Part shown: positions 50,848 to 60,183 of the stretch, one piece after another
How the letters are laid out: every line of letters starts with the position of its first letter
Numbering within the stretch: position 1 is the stretch's first letter
Source: Microbacterium candidum
Lineage (GTDB): Bacteria > Actinomycetota > Actinomycetes > Actinomycetales > Microbacteriaceae
Direction of reading: 5' to 3'
DNA: 64,000 bases
Assembly (NCBI RefSeq): GCF_030315975.1
Contig: NZ_JASXSZ010000005.1
Location: 124,001-188,000, forward strand
Program-made: the position numbers and the translations under genes
The notes under the pieces: model-generated
Told to the model about the DNA's origin: nothing
The model's input: only the letters and a program-made list of their open reading frames with translations
Databases searched by the model: none

Positions 50848-51612
50848 GTGACGGATCCCAACCGCGGTGTGCTGTATCCGGGAGATCTTCCGCGCTTCAC
50901 GCGCATCGCCGCGGAGGGCGACGTCGCCGACCTCGTCGAGTGGTTCTGGATCCCGCAGTGGGATCTGCCGGACGGCGTCTCGTCGGCGCAGCGAACGCTC
51001 GGCTATCCGGCGGCCAACCTCGTCATCGAGGGGGATGACGTCGGCCTGTGGGGCGCAACCACGCACGTCGCCGAGCGCGTGCTGGAGGGGAGCGGCTGGG
51101 CGGTCGGCGCGCTCCTGACCCCCGCCGGCTTCGCCGCGCTCACCGCCGCACCGCGCGACCTCGTCGACACCCATGTGCTTCTCGACGCGCCGGAGGTCGT
51201 CGCATCCGTCTCCGCCGTCATGCCGGAGGACCACTCCGCAGCGATCGCGGCGTTCGGCGCATGGCTGGTGGACCGCGCGGGCGCGCTCACCGGAGAGGGA
51301 CGCCTCGCGAACGACATGGTGCGGATGCTGATGAACGACAGCTCCATCCTCCGCATCGAGGACGCCGCGGCGCGGCTCGCCGTCTCGCCGCGGACGCTCC
51401 AGCGTCTCGCGCACCGGACGGTCGGCCTGCCGCCCGCGGCGATCATCCGTCGCCGCCGTCTGCAGGAGGCGGCCCAGCGCGTCCGCGAGGCGCCGGGGGT
51501 GCGGCTCGCCGATGTCGCGGCGGAGCTCGGATACGCCGATCAGGCGCACCTCGCGAACGACTTCCGCACGGTGCTCGGTCTCACGGCGTCGGAGTACCGC
51601 GAGAACCCCTGA
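50848..51612 (+). CDS. AraC family transcriptional regulator
   Basis: A 254-residue regulator. The N-terminal ~150 residues resemble the DUF6597-type sensor found before AraC domains (DLVEWFWIPQWDLP); the C-terminal domain has two helix-turn-helix motifs (IEDAAARLAVSPRTLQRLAHRTVGLPP and LADVAAELGYADQAHLANDFRTVLG). Target genes are unknown; the divergent VOC gene is a candidate because the two share a 74-base region. GTG 50848 has a -10 hexamer 6 bases before it. Confidence 0.9.
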   Translation: MTDPNRGVLYPGDLPRFTRIAAEGDVADLVEWFWIPQWDLPDGVSSAQRTLGYPAANLVIEGDDVGLWGATTHVAERVLEGSGWAVGALLTPAGFAALTAAPRDLVDTHVLLDAPEVVASVSAVMPEDHSAAIAAFGAWLVDRAGALTGEGRLANDMVRMLMNDSSILRIEDAAARLAVSPRTLQRLAHRTVGLPPAAIIRRRRLQEAAQRVREAPGVRLADVAAELGYADQAHLANDFRTVLGLTASEYRENP

Positions 51613-51660
51613 CCCCCACCCGTGGTTCCGCACTATAGACATGGATAGTTCTAGTGCATA

Positions 51661-51666
51661 TAGAAT
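51661..51666 (+). promoter_or_regulatory. Predicted leaderless -10 (TAGAAT) in the AT-rich GntR promoter
   Basis: TAGAAT ends 6 bases before ATG 51673. The 40 bases upstream are AT-rich with TAGA/TCTA elements (TATAGA twice, TAGA-N10-TCTA, TCTA-N7-TAGA) that could form a GntR operator. Confidence 0.5.
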
Positions 51667-51672
51667 AAGTTC

Positions 51673-52029
51673 ATGCTTGTGCGGATCGACCCGGAGAGCG
51701 GCGCGCCCCTGTTCGCGCAGGTCGCCGCCTCCGTACGCGCGGATGCCGCGGCCGGTCGGCTCGCGGCAGGCGATCGCCTGCCCGCCGCCCGCGATGTCGC
51801 GCAGGCGCTCGGCATGAACGTGCACACCGTGCTGCGCGCCTACCAGGAGCTGCGCGACGAGGGGCTCGTCGACATGCGGCGTGGCCGTGGCGCCGTCGTG
51901 ACCGAGGCGGCCGCATCCCTCGCCGCGCTCCACGTCGACATCCGCGACCTCGCCGCTCGGGCGCGCGCCCTCGGTCTTTCGCCTGAATCCCTGTCGTCTC
52001 TCGTGAAGGAGGCCTCTCGTGACCGCTGA
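51673..52029 (+). CDS. GntR family regulator, YtrA-like
   Basis: A 118-residue GntR regulator of the short YtrA type: winged helix GDRLPAARDVAQALGMNVHTVLRAYQELRDEGLVDMRRGRGAVV, then only a ~45-residue helical dimerisation tail. YtrA regulators usually control the membrane or ABC-transport genes next to them. It overlaps the following DUF1648 gene by 11 bases, and that gene overlaps a CPBP protease gene, a tightly coupled three-gene cassette. AT-rich repeats at its promoter suggest autoregulation. Confidence 0.92.
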   Translation: MLVRIDPESGAPLFAQVAASVRADAAAGRLAAGDRLPAARDVAQALGMNVHTVLRAYQELRDEGLVDMRRGRGAVVTEAAASLAALHVDIRDLAARARALGLSPESLSSLVKEASRDR

Positions 52030-53074
52030 AGGCACTGCACGCTCTGATCGCACTCCGCCCCGTGATCGAGCCGTATCGCGCTTCGTGATCGTGGCCCTCG
52101 TGCTGCCGCTCCTGCTCACCGTCGTGTCCGTGGTGGTGCAGCTCCTGCTGATGCCGAGCATGCCCGATCCCGTCGCGACGCACTGGGGGCCCGGCGGTGC
52201 GCCGAACGGCTTCGGCTCCGCATGGGTGTCCCCGGTGCTCACGGTCGTCCTCGGGCTCCTGCTGCCCGGGCTCATCGCCATCACCGTGCTGCCCGGGCTC
52301 AGGCGCGGGCACCGCGGTGCCGCCTATCGACTCCTCGGCGCGATGGCGCTGGCGCTCGCCGTGCTCGCTGCGGTCCTCATGACCTGGACCTACGCCATGC
52401 AGGCGGGGCTCGCGTCGGCGAAGGACGGGCCCTCCGCGACCGTTCCGCTCATCGTCTCGTTCGCGGCCTCCGTCCTCGCCGGCTTCGCGGGCTGGTTCCT
52501 CCAGCCGAAGCAGGAGGAGGCCGGCGCCGCGTCCCTCCCGTCGGCGCCCGTGGCGCTCGCGCCGGGAGAACGGGCGGTGTGGATGCAGACGACCACGTCG
52601 TCGCGTCCCGCCGTCATCGCGATCACGGCCGCGGTGCTGCTCACCGCCGCACTCACGATCTGGATCGCCTTCACCGGCGAGGCTCGCGCTGCCTGGATCC
52701 TCGGGATCGTCACCGTCATCCTGATCGCCGCTGCGGCGTCGACCCTGAGCTTCAACCTCCGGGTGGACGACACCGGCCTCACGGTGACGTCGGTGGTCGG
52801 CATCCCGCGGTTCCACGTGCCCCTCGCCGACATCACCGCCGCCCGCGCCACCACGGTCACGCCGATGGCCGACTTCGGCGGCTGGGGGATCCGCTACCTC
52901 CCAGGACGCTTCGGGGTCGTGCTGCGCACGGGGCCCGCGATCGAGGTCGCGCGGACGAGCGGACGCCTGTTCGTCGTGACGGCTCCGGATGCGGCGACGG
53001 GAGCCGCCTTGCTGACGGCCTTCGCCGACCGCGCCACGAGTACGGAGAGCCCGGAGAAGGAGGTTCGGTCGTGA
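52019..53074 (+). CDS. DUF1648 domain membrane protein
   Basis: A 351-residue membrane protein beginning at GTG 52019. An N-terminal DUF1648 element (MPDPVATHWGPGGAPNGFGS after the first helix) is followed by helices at about 70-90, 105-125 and 140-160, then, after a gap, two more (about 200-245) and a C-terminal soluble domain (VDDTGLTVTSVVGIPRFHVPLADI) resembling a PH-like domain. Related proteins occur with YtrA-type regulators in Gram-positives (SdpI-like immunity neighbourhood); function is not established here. It overlaps both neighbours. Confidence 0.8.
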   Translation: MTAEGTARSDRTPPRDRAVSRFVIVALVLPLLLTVVSVVVQLLLMPSMPDPVATHWGPGGAPNGFGSAWVSPVLTVVLGLLLPGLIAITVLPGLRRGHRGAAYRLLGAMALALAVLAAVLMTWTYAMQAGLASAKDGPSATVPLIVSFAASVLAGFAGWFLQPKQEEAGAASLPSAPVALAPGERAVWMQTTTSSRPAVIAITAAVLLTAALTIWIAFTGEARAAWILGIVTVILIAAAASTLSFNLRVDDTGLTVTSVVGIPRFHVPLADITAARATTVTPMADFGGWGIRYLPGRFGVVLRTGPAIEVARTSGRLFVVTAPDAATGAALLTAFADRATSTESPEKEVRS

Positions 53075-54075
53075 CCGCCGTACCGGCCCCGAACACGGAG
53101 CCGTCTGCGCACGCCGGGCCGGTCCCGGCGCCTGCCGCGAACGCGCGGGTGCGATGGGGTGCTGTGGCGGCGTTCTTCGCGATCGCGTGCGGCCTCGCCT
53201 GGCTCGTCGTGTCGCCGCTCTGGCTCTCGGGCCGCGGTCTCGCGACCCCGGGTGCGCTGGTGCTGCTGATCGCGATGATGTACACGCCCACGATCGCCGT
53301 GCTCATCGTCATGTTCACGTTCAAGGCGCCGGCGTCGGATCGCCTGCGCTCGCTCGGGATGTGGCCGCTGCGGCCTGCGAAGCAGGTCGTGTGGATGATG
53401 GTCGTCGGGCTTCTCGCGCCGTTCGTGATCTACGGGGTCGCCGTCGCGATCGCCGGCTCCGTCGGTCTCGTCCGCCTCGATCTCCTCGGCTTCTCCGGAA
53501 TGGCCGAGAACCTCAAGGCCGCGGCCGCCGCTGTCCCTGCCGGGAAGGCGCTCCCGCCCGTGGGGCTGCTCGTCGTGCTCGAGCTCGTCGCGCTGCCGTT
53601 CGGCGCGATCTTCAACGGGCTCGCGACGTTCGGCGAGGAGCTCGGCTGGCGCGGCTGGCTCGTGCCCGCTCTGCGCCCGCTCGGCACGTGGCCCGCGCTC
53701 GTGATCTCCGGCGCGATCTGGGGTTTCTGGCATACGCCGATCATCCTGCTCGGTTACGACTTCGGCCGCCGGGATGTCGGAGGCGTCCTGCTCATGATCG
53801 GCGCGTGCATCGCGTGGGGCGTGCTGTTCGGGTGGATGCGGCTGCGCAGCGCATCGCTGTGGCCGTCGGTGCTCGCGCACGGGATGCTGAACGCGTCCGC
53901 GGGGCTGCTCCTGCTGTTCCGCGCCGCCGGTGCCCCGATCGATCAGATGATCGTCGGGCCGCTCGGGTTCGTCACCTGGGGCGTCCTCGCTGTCGTCGTC
54001 ATCGTCCTGGCCGCGACGGGTCAGTTCCGCATCCAGCCAGAGCTCGCACCCCGGCGCGTCCGCGTGAAGGCTTGA
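53071..54075 (+). CDS. CPBP family intramembrane glutamic endopeptidase
   Basis: A 334-residue membrane protease-like protein (ABI/CAAX-like, CPBP). Start GTG 53071 overlaps the previous stop (GTGA) and has GAAGGAGG upstream. After a Pro/Ala-rich cytosolic arm come about eight helices with the catalytic motif FGEELGWRGWLVP, then FWHTPIILLG and HGMLNAS. The Glu-Glu and the two His are intact, so activity is plausible. CPBP proteins act in peptide maturation, bacteriocin immunity or signalling. It is third in the GntR-DUF1648-CPBP cassette. Confidence 0.9.
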   Translation: MTAVPAPNTEPSAHAGPVPAPAANARVRWGAVAAFFAIACGLAWLVVSPLWLSGRGLATPGALVLLIAMMYTPTIAVLIVMFTFKAPASDRLRSLGMWPLRPAKQVVWMMVVGLLAPFVIYGVAVAIAGSVGLVRLDLLGFSGMAENLKAAAAAVPAGKALPPVGLLVVLELVALPFGAIFNGLATFGEELGWRGWLVPALRPLGTWPALVISGAIWGFWHTPIILLGYDFGRRDVGGVLLMIGACIAWGVLFGWMRLRSASLWPSVLAHGMLNASAGLLLLFRAAGAPIDQMIVGPLGFVTWGVLAVVVIVLAATGQFRIQPELAPRRVRVKA

Positions 54076-54106
54076 CGCCGGACGCAGGCGCCGCGACGCT
54101 GGGGGG

Positions 54107-54805
54107 ATGGCCGAGCTGACCCCCGAGAACTGGCGCCGCGTCGACGCGTACTTCACCGACACGCTCGTCGGGCACGACGAGACCCTCGAGCACGCGGTGG
54201 CGGATCAGGATGCGGCGGGCCTGCCCGCGATCGAGGTCGCCCCCGTCGCGGGCAAGCTGATCCATCTCCTCGCCCGCATCAGCGGGGCGCGACGCGTGCT
54301 CGAGATCGGCACGCTCGGCGGCTACTCGACGATCTGGCTGGCCCGCGGCGTCCCGGATGACGGCCTCGTCACGACGATCGAGGCCGAGCCCGCCAATGCG
54401 GCGATCGCCCGCGCGAGCATCGACCGCGCCGGAGTGGGGCACAAGGTGGAGATCCGCATCGGGCGCGGCGAAGACGTGCTGCCCACCCTCACCGGGCCGT
54501 TCGACCTGGTGTTCATCGACGCCGACAAGGAGTCCAACGCGCTCTACCTCGACTGGGCGGCGCGCCTGGGACACCCCGGCACGGTCGTGGTCGTCGACAA
54601 CACCGCGCGCGGCGGTGACGTCGCGGACCCCGCCGTGACCACGGCACAGATCGAGGGCGTGCGCCGCGGGCTCGCGATGCTCGGCGCCGACCCCCGCTTC
54701 GACGCGACCGCGCTGCAGACCCTGGACCGCAAGGGATGGGACGGCGTCGCGATCGCCGTGCTCACCGAGGTGGTCGAGGGGTTCGACGACGTCGGCGAGC
54801 CCTGA
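54107..54805 (+). CDS. SAM-dependent O-methyltransferase (Methyltransf_3)
   Basis: A 232-residue enzyme of the catechol/caffeoyl-CoA O-methyltransferase family. Motif I is RVLEIGTLGGYSTIWLA; the metal-binding and catalytic region is FIDADKESNALYLDWA and VVVDNTARGGDVAD. Substrate unknown. ATG 54107 lies after GGGGGG, and a GACGCT hexamer (one mismatch to TANNNT) ends 6 bases upstream. It is followed by eno, from which a palindrome separates it. Confidence 0.92.
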   Translation: MAELTPENWRRVDAYFTDTLVGHDETLEHAVADQDAAGLPAIEVAPVAGKLIHLLARISGARRVLEIGTLGGYSTIWLARGVPDDGLVTTIEAEPANAAIARASIDRAGVGHKVEIRIGRGEDVLPTLTGPFDLVFIDADKESNALYLDWAARLGHPGTVVVVDNTARGGDVADPAVTTAQIEGVRRGLAMLGADPRFDATALQTLDRKGWDGVAIAVLTEVVEGFDDVGEP

Positions 54806-56200
<1,395 letters not shown>

Positions 56201-56231
56201 CGCGCACTGAGACGTGACGGAAGGGGGAGAC

Positions 56232-56714
56232 GTGGCACGACCGATGCCTCCCCCTTCCGGCGTCTCGCGACAGCATTCGGCGCGCGTGGACGTCGCACGC
56301 TGGCTGGGCGGCATCCGCGTCTCGGGCTTCGCCGCGATCATGCTCGGTCTCGTCGTCCTCGGCGTCTTCGTCCTGGTGCCCACGATCGGCACGTATGCCC
56401 AGCAGCAGCAGGAGCTCGCGTCGCTGCGATCGTCCGTCGCGGTCACGAAGGAGCAGGTCGCAGCCCTCGAGCGCGAGCGCGAGCGCTGGAAGGATCCGGC
56501 CTACATCACGACGCAGGCCCGGGCGCGCCTCTACTACGTGAAGCCCGGCGAGGTCGTCTACCTCGTCGACAACGACCTGCCGGCGGCCGCGCAGCCGCGC
56601 GAGCAGGCGAAGGTCAGCGCGAAGGTCGAGCAGACGCACACGGACTGGATGTCGCAGCTCGTGCGATCGGTCGCCGCGGCCGGTGCCGCGCAGACGGCGA
56701 CCCCGACGCGCTGA
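56232..56714 (+). CDS. FtsB/DivIC-like septum formation initiator
   Basis: A 160-residue single-pass membrane protein of the FtsB/DivIC family of division scaffold proteins. A short cytosolic arm is followed by one helix (about residues 33-55), an extracytoplasmic coiled coil (QQQQELASLRSSVAVTKEQVAALERERERW) and the family motif DPAYITTQARARLYYVKPGEVVYLV. GTG 56232 was preferred because AAGGGGGAG stands before it; an in-frame GTG at 56214 would add six residues. Location after eno is the usual one for ftsB. Confidence 0.93.
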   Translation: MARPMPPPSGVSRQHSARVDVARWLGGIRVSGFAAIMLGLVVLGVFVLVPTIGTYAQQQQELASLRSSVAVTKEQVAALERERERWKDPAYITTQARARLYYVKPGEVVYLVDNDLPAAAQPREQAKVSAKVEQTHTDWMSQLVRSVAAAGAAQTATPTR

Positions 56715-56762
56715 CACACCCGCCGCAGGGCCCGTATCGGGCTCGATCCCAGCCGCGGCCGG

Positions 56763-56768
56763 TACCCT
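56763..56768 (+). promoter_or_regulatory. Predicted leaderless -10 (TACCCT) of the DUF501 gene
   Basis: TACCCT ends 6 bases before GTG 56775. Confidence 0.5.
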
Positions 56769-56774
56769 GACGGG

Positions 56775-57326
56775 GTGACCACGCCCCCCTTCGCCCCTGT
56801 CGACGACGCCGACCTGGCCGTGCTGAGCGAGCAGCTCGGCCGCCCCGTGCGCGGTGTCGTGGGGGTCGCGGCGCGCTGCGTCTGCGGCAACCCGACGGTC
56901 GTCGCCACGTCTCCACGGTTGCCCGACGGCACGCCGTTCCCGACGTTCTACTACCTGACGCATCCCGCGGCCACCGCCGCGATGTCCGTACTCGAGGCCG
57001 ACCACGTCATGCGTGAGCTGTCTGAGGAGCTCGACGCCGACGAAGAGCTCCAGGCCGCCTACCGGCGGGCGCACGAGGCGTATCTCGCCGACCGCGAGCA
57101 GTTCGGCGAAGTGGCCGAGATCGAGGGGATCTCGGCGGGCGGGATGCCGACGCGCGTCAAGTGCCTGCACGCGCTCGCCGGCCACGCCCTCGCCGCAGGC
57201 CCGGGCGTGAATCCGATCGGCGATCGCGCGCTCCTGCGATCGACATGGTCGCCCGACCGCTGCGTATGCGCCGTGCCTGGTGCCGCCGGACAGCGCGCCT
57301 CCGGACAGGACGAGTCCGCCGGATGA
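56775..57326 (+). CDS. DUF501 domain-containing protein
   Basis: A 183-residue protein of the DUF501 family, found beside ftsB in nearly all actinobacteria. Visible family features: VLSEQLGRPVRGVVGVAARCVCGNP, PFPTFYYLTHP, and the cysteine/histidine segment GMPTRVKCLHALAGHALAAGPGVNPIGD. The function is unknown; the conserved Cys and His suggest metal binding. GTG 56775 has a -10 hexamer 6 bases upstream. Its stop overlaps the subtilase ATG. Confidence 0.92.
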   Translation: MTTPPFAPVDDADLAVLSEQLGRPVRGVVGVAARCVCGNPTVVATSPRLPDGTPFPTFYYLTHPAATAAMSVLEADHVMRELSEELDADEELQAAYRRAHEAYLADREQFGEVAEIEGISAGGMPTRVKCLHALAGHALAAGPGVNPIGDRALLRSTWSPDRCVCAVPGAAGQRASGQDESAG

Positions 57327-58585
57327 AGCGGGCGCTGGTGGCGCTTCTCGCGGGGGCCCTCGGGGTGCTCGCGCTGACGGGCGCCGCCGTCCCGCCGGAC
57401 GACCCGAACGACACCGTCCGCACCTCGGAGTACTGGCTCGACTCGTACGGCATCCGCACGGCGTGGGACAACACGCGGGGTGCGGGCGTGAAGATCGCCG
57501 TCATCGACACGGGTGTGGGACACGCACCCGAACTCGACCCCGCCGTCGTCGGCGGGACCGACGTCTCCGGCGTCGGCACGCCGGACGGCCGCACGCCCGT
57601 CGGCGCCGTGGACGCCAACCACGGCAGCTGGGTCGCCTCCCTCGCCGCCGGGCGCGGAACGGGGCCCGGCACCGGGATGATCGGCGTCGCGCCGGAAGCG
57701 AGCATCCTGTCGATCTCCGTCGGGTTCGGCACGTCCTCGCGCGTGCCGTTCGCCCAGCAGATCGCGGACGCGATGCGCTGGGCGGTCGACCATGGCGCGG
57801 ACGTCATCAATCTCTCGTTCACGACGAACACGCTGGACTGGGATCCGAGCTGGGACTCCGCATTCCAGTACGCCTTCGACCATGACGTCGTCGTGGTGGT
57901 CGCCGCCGGCAACCGCGGCAGCGGAACGACGCGCGTCGGCGCGCCCGCCACGATCCCGGGCGTCCTCACGGTCGCGGGGGTCGATCCGCAGGGCAAGGCG
58001 AGCGTCGAGGCATCCACGCAGGGCATCACGATCGGCGTGTCCGCGCCGAGCGAGCAGCTGCTCGGGGTCTCGGCCGACGGGCGGGTCGTGCAGTGGAGCG
58101 GGACGAGCGGCGCGGCACCGATCGTCGCGGGCATCGTCGCCCTCGTGCGCGCCGCGCACCCCGACCTCGACGCGAACAACGTCATCGAGCGCATCATCAA
58201 GACCGCGCATCCGGCGACGGGGGAGAAGGTTCCGGACGCGATCTACGGCTACGGACTGGTGGATGCCGCGGCCGCGGTGTCCGCATCCGTCCCGAGCGTC
58301 TCGTCCAATCCGATGGGCAGTCTCTCGGACTGGGTGCACCTGTACCGGCGCGCGGCCGCGACGACACAGCCGGAGCCGGATGCCACGCCGTACGCCGTGC
58401 CGGCGCTGCCGCCCGTTGAGGCGGTGAACCACCCGTCGGCGCTGCTCCCGTCCGAGAACAGCCTGGTGTACGGCACCCTGCCGCTCGCGGCACTCACGGG
58501 TGCCGGTATACTAGTGGCGCTCGGCGTCACCGCTGCTGTCCGACGCATCCGATCGGCGCGCACCCCTCGTTCGCCGAGCCGTTGA
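57323..58585 (+). CDS. Membrane-anchored subtilisin-like (S8) serine protease
   Basis: A 420-residue exported protease. A signal peptide covers about residues 1-22. The catalytic triad is Asp62 (AVIDTGVG), His100 (NHGSWVAS) and Ser262 (SGTSGAAP), with oxyanion Asn197 (AAGN). A Pro/Ala linker leads to one C-terminal helix (PLAALTGAGILVALGVTAAV) and a basic tail, so the catalytic domain faces outward. This resembles mycosins, but no ESX/type VII genes are nearby. ATG 57323 overlaps the DUF501 stop (ATGA). Confidence 0.92.
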   Translation: MKRALVALLAGALGVLALTGAAVPPDDPNDTVRTSEYWLDSYGIRTAWDNTRGAGVKIAVIDTGVGHAPELDPAVVGGTDVSGVGTPDGRTPVGAVDANHGSWVASLAAGRGTGPGTGMIGVAPEASILSISVGFGTSSRVPFAQQIADAMRWAVDHGADVINLSFTTNTLDWDPSWDSAFQYAFDHDVVVVVAAGNRGSGTTRVGAPATIPGVLTVAGVDPQGKASVEASTQGITIGVSAPSEQLLGVSADGRVVQWSGTSGAAPIVAGIVALVRAAHPDLDANNVIERIIKTAHPATGEKVPDAIYGYGLVDAAAAVSASVPSVSSNPMGSLSDWVHLYRRAAATTQPEPDATPYAVPALPPVEAVNHPSALLPSENSLVYGTLPLAALTGAGILVALGVTAAVRRIRSARTPRSPSR

Positions 58586-58605
58586 ACCCTAGGAGTTCTC
58601 CCCCT

Positions 58606-60039
58606 GTGACTACCAGCGTGCCCAGGATCCTCATCGTCGGTGGTGGCTACGCGGGCTTCTACACCGCGTGGAAGCTCGAGAAGCACCTCCGCAAGGGCGA
58701 GGCAGAGGTGACGATCGTCGACCCGCTGCCCTACATGACCTATCAGCCGTTCCTTCCCGAGGTCGCCGCAGGCTCGATCGAGGCCCGCCACTCCGTGGTC
58801 GCCCTCCGTCGCCACCTGAAGCGCACCACCGTCGTGACCGCGAAGGTGACCGGCATCGACCACGCCAACAAGGTCGCCACGATCACGCCGCCGATGGGCG
58901 ACTCGTGGCAGCACGAGTACGACCAGATCGTCGTCACGGCGGGCGCCGTCTCGCGCACGTTCCCGATCCCGGGCATCGCCGACAACGCGATCGGCCTGAA
59001 GACGATCGAGGAGGCCGTCGCCATCCGCGACCGCCTGATGTCGAACTTCGACAAGGCCGCATCCCTGCCCCCGGGCCCCGACCGCGACCGCCTGCTCACC
59101 GTCGTCGTCGTCGGCGGCGGCTTCGCCGGCATCGAGGTGTTCGCCGAGCTCCGCTCGCTCGCCTCGTCGCTCGTGTCGAAGTACCCGACGCTCACGTTCG
59201 ACGACACGCACTTCCACCTCATCGAGGCGATGGGCCGCATCATGCCCGAGGTCTCGCTGAAGACGAGCGAGTGGGTGCTCAAGAACCTCGCGAAGCGCGG
59301 CGCCTCGGTGCACCTCGACACGCAGGTCCAGGGCGCCATCGACGGCAACGTCGCGCTGTCGACGGGTGAGGTCATCCCGACCGACCTCATCGTCTGGACC
59401 GCCGGCGTCATGGCGAACCCCACCGTCGTGCGCGGCGGCGACCTCCCCGTCGAGGAGCGCGGCCGCATCCGCACCCGCGCCGACCTCCGTGTCGGCTCCG
59501 AGGACGAGGTCGTCGAGGGCGCCTGGGCCGCCGGCGACGTCTCCGCGGTGCCAGACCTCACCGGCGGCGGCGTGGGCGGCTACTGCGTGCCCAACGCGCA
59601 GCACGCGGTGCGCCAGGCGAAGCTCCTCGCGAAGAACCTCGTCGCGGTCCTCCGCGGCGAGCTGCCGAAGGAGTACTACCACAAGAACATCGGCGCGGTC
59701 GCCGGCCTCGGCCTCTGGGTCGGCGTCTTCCAGTCCGGCAACTTCGCTCTCAAGGGCTGGATCGCCTGGCTCGCGCACCGCGGCTACCACGGCCTCGCCA
59801 TGCCGTCGTGGGAGCGCAAGTGGCGCGTCCTGTGGGGCTGGTGGAACAACTTCTGGCTCGGCCGCGACATGGTCAACCTCGAGACGGTGCAGAACCCGCG
59901 CTACGTCTTCGAAGAGTTCGCCGCGCGTCCGCGTCCGCCGAAGCCCGTCGAGGCTCCGGCACCCGCTGCCGCCCCTGCGGCTGCGGCCGGCGGCAGCGCG
60001 CCCGCCAAGAAGGCGCCTGCGAAGGTCGCCGCCAACTGA
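58606..60039 (+). CDS. ndh: Type II NADH dehydrogenase (NDH-2)
   Basis: A 477-residue membrane-peripheral flavoprotein passing electrons from NADH to quinone without pumping protons. The FAD fold begins ILIVGGGYAGFYTAW (residues 9-23), the NAD fold is VVVVGGGFAGIEVFAEL, and WAAGDVSAVPD and VPNAQHAVRQAKLLAKNL mark the C-terminal FAD and quinone region. The last ~40 residues are an Ala/Pro/Lys tail. Start GTG 58606 follows AGGAG at 10 bases. A terminator follows the stop. Confidence 0.94.
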   Translation: MTTSVPRILIVGGGYAGFYTAWKLEKHLRKGEAEVTIVDPLPYMTYQPFLPEVAAGSIEARHSVVALRRHLKRTTVVTAKVTGIDHANKVATITPPMGDSWQHEYDQIVVTAGAVSRTFPIPGIADNAIGLKTIEEAVAIRDRLMSNFDKAASLPPGPDRDRLLTVVVVGGGFAGIEVFAELRSLASSLVSKYPTLTFDDTHFHLIEAMGRIMPEVSLKTSEWVLKNLAKRGASVHLDTQVQGAIDGNVALSTGEVIPTDLIVWTAGVMANPTVVRGGDLPVEERGRIRTRADLRVGSEDEVVEGAWAAGDVSAVPDLTGGGVGGYCVPNAQHAVRQAKLLAKNLVAVLRGELPKEYYHKNIGAVAGLGLWVGVFQSGNFALKGWIAWLAHRGYHGLAMPSWERKWRVLWGWWNNFWLGRDMVNLETVQNPRYVFEEFAARPRPPKPVEAPAPAAAPAAAAGGSAPAKKAPAKVAAN

Positions 60040-60047
60040 GTTCGAAG

Positions 60048-60087
60048 GATGCCGCAGGCTCGTCTGAAAGGATGAGCCTGCGGCATC
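60048..60087 (+). terminator. Intrinsic terminator after ndh
   Basis: A perfect 14-bp stem, arms 60048-60061 and 60074-60087, 12-base loop, followed by TGCGTTTCT. It separates ndh from tRNA-Leu. Confidence 0.8.
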
Positions 60088-60108
60088 TGCGTTTCTGCTG
60101 ACCGCCGC

Positions 60109-60181
60109 GCCCCCATAGCCCAACGGCAGAGGCAGGCGACTTAAAATCGCTTCAGTCTGGGTTCGAATCCCAGTGGGGGCA
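60109..60181 (+). tRNA. tRNA with anticodon TAA (Leu), short variable arm
   Basis: Acceptor GCCCCCA pairs with TGGGGGC; anticodon stem GGCGA/TCGCT encloses CTTAAAA, so the anticodon is TAA; T-arm CTGGG-TTCGAAT-CCCAG; discriminator A at 60181 as expected for Leu; CCA not encoded. The variable loop is only about 5 bases, whereas bacterial tRNA-Leu normally has a long class II arm. The acquired region begins right behind it. Confidence 0.85.
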
Positions 60182-60183
60182 CC

